From Anoplopoma fimbria (lineage: Eukaryota > Chordata > Actinopteri > Perciformes > Anoplopomatidae): 64,000 bases of DNA. The stretch spans positions 19,383,680-19,447,679 of the forward strand of contig NC_072472.1 of assembly GCF_027596085.1 (NCBI RefSeq), read 5' to 3'. Below the pieces are notes generated by a model. That model had not been told where the DNA came from. It saw only the letters and a list, made by a program, of their open reading frames with translations, and made no database searches. The number at the start of each line of letters is the position of its first letter. Within the stretch, counting starts at the first letter, position 1. Position numbers and translations under genes: made by a program. This document shows positions 63,991 to 64,000 of the stretch, piece by piece.

Positions 63991-64000
63991 GTAAGGACGT

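Overview
The window is vertebrate nuclear DNA, almost certainly from a spiny-rayed (percomorph-type) teleost fish. The reasons are intron-split genes with GT-AG splice sites, proteins that match vertebrate families closely, very long (CA)n/(TG)n microsatellites, and interspersed repeats of a kind familiar from teleost genomes. There are no bacterial features, operons or CRISPR arrays.

Left third (1-21.4 kb): the gene-dense part. On the minus strand lie the first seven coding exons of rps6ka4 (MSK2 kinase, cut by the left edge), then the complete 14-coding-exon stip1 (Hop co-chaperone). I assembled stip1 to 543 codons, the same length as human STIP1. On the plus strand is a complete seven-coding-exon spata22 (meiotic recombination factor, 381 codons). 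It converges on the last exon of a minus-strand LHFPL-family tetraspan gene, best matched to LHFPL7/TMEM211. stip1 and rps6ka4 are near neighbours in human 11q13, so that pair is old synteny; spata22 and the LHFPL gene come from other human chromosomes. The clearest regulatory signal is a multi-unit heat-shock element beside a TATA box upstream of stip1.

Right two thirds (21.4-64 kb): no coding exon could be supported. It is either a gene desert or very long intronic/5' sequence of the LHFPL gene. It holds many dinucleotide microsatellites, a degenerate minisatellite, a hAT transposon remnant with exact 8-bp target duplications and a transposase fragment, decayed LINE-like pieces, several interspersed repeats (two of them present as pairs of copies), a candidate MITE, unusually perfect hairpins, and ATTA-rich unique stretches that could be conserved enhancers. 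The last 150 bases carry a ZNF143-type promoter motif followed by a splice donor, a possible start of the next gene.

The genes are not a pathway. stip1 (Hsp70/Hsp90 bridging) and rps6ka4 (stress/MAPK-driven chromatin kinase) are broadly expressed; spata22 is a meiosis gene; the LHFPL protein is a four-pass membrane protein of unknown role. I saw no convincing new molecular system. The most unusual items are the 24-bp perfect hairpin at 27.07 kb, the stip1 heat-shock promoter, the dated-looking hAT insertion, and the paired 41-bp repeat at 44.86/46.34 kb.
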